From NCBI GenBank assembly GCA_030018585.1, contig JASEHZ010000003.1:1-39757 (forward strand): DNA of 39,757 nucleotides. Reading direction: 5' to 3'. Made by a program: the position numbers and the translations under genes. This stretch comes from Patescibacteria group bacterium (lineage in GTDB: Bacteria; Patescibacteriota; Minisyncoccia; UBA6257; GWB1-50-10). A model generated the notes under the pieces. That model was given only the letters and a program-made list of their open reading frames with translations, was not told the origin of the DNA and searched no databases. Positions 39,075-39,757 of the stretch are shown piece after piece (position 1 is the stretch's first letter; every line of letters starts with the position of its first letter).

Positions 39075-39757
39075 TGTTTGATTGCGTATACTATTACTAT
39101 AATCCCGATAATCGCAAAAATAAAAAGCATTGCGTATTTCAAATAGCCCGCTCTTTCTAAATTCAATACTTCTATCCTCTCATTACCAAAGTTATCCACA
39201 GCTTTTATCTGAATTTTTTGCACGCCTTCATTTAAAACATAAGGGCTTTCAGCCACGTGCCAATCAATAATTCCACTTCCGGTTACTTCTTTTACCTCAT
39301 AATGACTTATGCCGGATTCGTTATCTTCAGCGCCAAAAATTACTACCGGCTTATTGTCAAAAAAATTCTCATCTTGAAAAAATTCAGGCAAAAAAGCTTG
39401 CGGCGCGGTATTGTCAACAACGCCAGCAACTGAATCGCTTTTTGAAAAATAATCCAAAGAATCAAGTAATGCTAAAACATCACTGCCTGCTCCATCATTT
39501 AAATAAGCGGATGTTGTTGAAGAAAATTGCAGTTTTCCGCTTCCTTCCAAGATGATTTTGAAAATTACGCCATCGCCTTCAAAGCCATTTGGTTTGCCGC
39601 CGACAAAATCTATTTGATTATTTTGAAATTCGGGATTTTTCTGCCAAATTTCGGTTATGGTCGGCGAGGTAATAATTTTGCTTATTTTTATTTCTGGCGG
39701 AACCAAAACACTGCCCGTCCAAGCATTTACAGAAACATCGGATTGAATTCTTATCAT
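39044..39757 (-). CDS. Second cohesin/Ig-like membrane protein, 5' end outside window
   Basis: 237 residues are visible. The ATG at the window edge is probably an internal Met, since the domain is already under way. A partial cohesin-like domain (VNAWTGSVLVPPEIKISKI to STTSAYLNDGAGSDVLALL) parallels that of the next gene, where LANDGMGTNVL is the matching motif. An Ig-like domain follows (TAPQAFLPEFFQDENFF...IKAVDNFGNERIEVLNL), then a membrane helix (YAMLFIFAIIGIIVIVYAI) and a short basic tail. The two genes look like an ancient duplication. Only this copy lacks the long cytoplasmic coiled coil. Confidence 0.78.
   Translation of the reverse strand: MIRIQSDVSVNAWTGSVLVPPEIKISKIITSPTITEIWQKNPEFQNNQIDFVGGKPNGFEGDGVIFKIILEGSGKLQFSSTTSAYLNDGAGSDVLALLDSLDYFSKSDSVAGVVDNTAPQAFLPEFFQDENFFDNKPVVIFGAEDNESGISHYEVKEVTGSGIIDWHVAESPYVLNEGVQKIQIKAVDNFGNERIEVLNLERAGYLKYAMLFIFAIIGIIVIVYAIKQWKIKKSKHS

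Noticed and set aside
1-39757. CRISPR array, tRNA or rRNA genes
   Set aside because: No set of regularly spaced direct repeats, cloverleaf or rRNA-like segment was recognised in the gaps.

Overview
The window looks like a chromosome segment from a Candidate Phyla Radiation (Patescibacteria) bacterium, probably a Parcubacteria-like lineage. This is an inference. It rests on AT-rich, tightly packed genes, trimmed housekeeping proteins (RpoA without its C-terminal domain, UvrC without helix-hairpin-helix domains), single-domain GIY-YIG ORFs, and large envelope proteins held by one membrane segment. TGA is used as a stop (livM, secF), so the standard bacterial code applies. Nearly all genes are on the minus strand. 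No tRNA, rRNA or CRISPR array was seen.

Layout, 5' to 3' on the plus strand. (1) 157-3591: rseP, frr, a delta-prime-like clamp-loader gene and mreB. (2) 3649-11612: a branched-chain amino-acid type (HAAT) ABC transporter, livF, livG, a binding protein, livM, livH and two more binding proteins. It is interrupted by three small cassettes, each flanked by inverted repeats: one four-helix-bundle (S23/IVP-like) gene and two GIY-YIG genes. One GIY-YIG cassette is followed by a synonymously recoded copy of the livM 3' end. (3) 11691-16424: the alpha operon, infA-rpmJ-rpsM-rpsK-rpsD-rpoA-rplQ-rplM-rpsI in transcription order, with a strong promoter before infA and long intergenic stretches full of palindromes. 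rpmJ (37 codons) lies at 15803-15916. (4) 16510-22639: a five-gene envelope operon with a VirD4/TraG-like ATPase, an FtsA/PilM-like protein, and three membrane proteins, one carrying a HEPN-like R-x4-H motif. (5) 22737-26034: a sigma-region-4/HARE-HTH regulator and secF-secD. (6) 26059-27931, plus strand: an RMD1/DUF155 protein, a promoter-to-terminator unit for a structured RNA of about 300 nt that I cannot assign to a known class, and a small acidic protein. (7) 28026-37237: uvrC, an FTR-like Cys protein, tgt, uvrA, a broken T9SS-type beta-propeller gene that looks foreign, and uvrB. (8) 37326-39757: two neighbouring cohesin-domain membrane proteins, the second cut by the window edge.

The best candidates for something undescribed are the GIY-YIG/inverted-repeat cassettes in the liv operon (especially 7031-7422), the unassigned RNA at about 27218-27517, a two-copy inverted-repeat element of about 142 bp ending in CCCAGTAG/CTACTGGG, and the five-gene envelope operon. 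A 12-base homopolymer in a binding-protein gene is a possible on/off switch.
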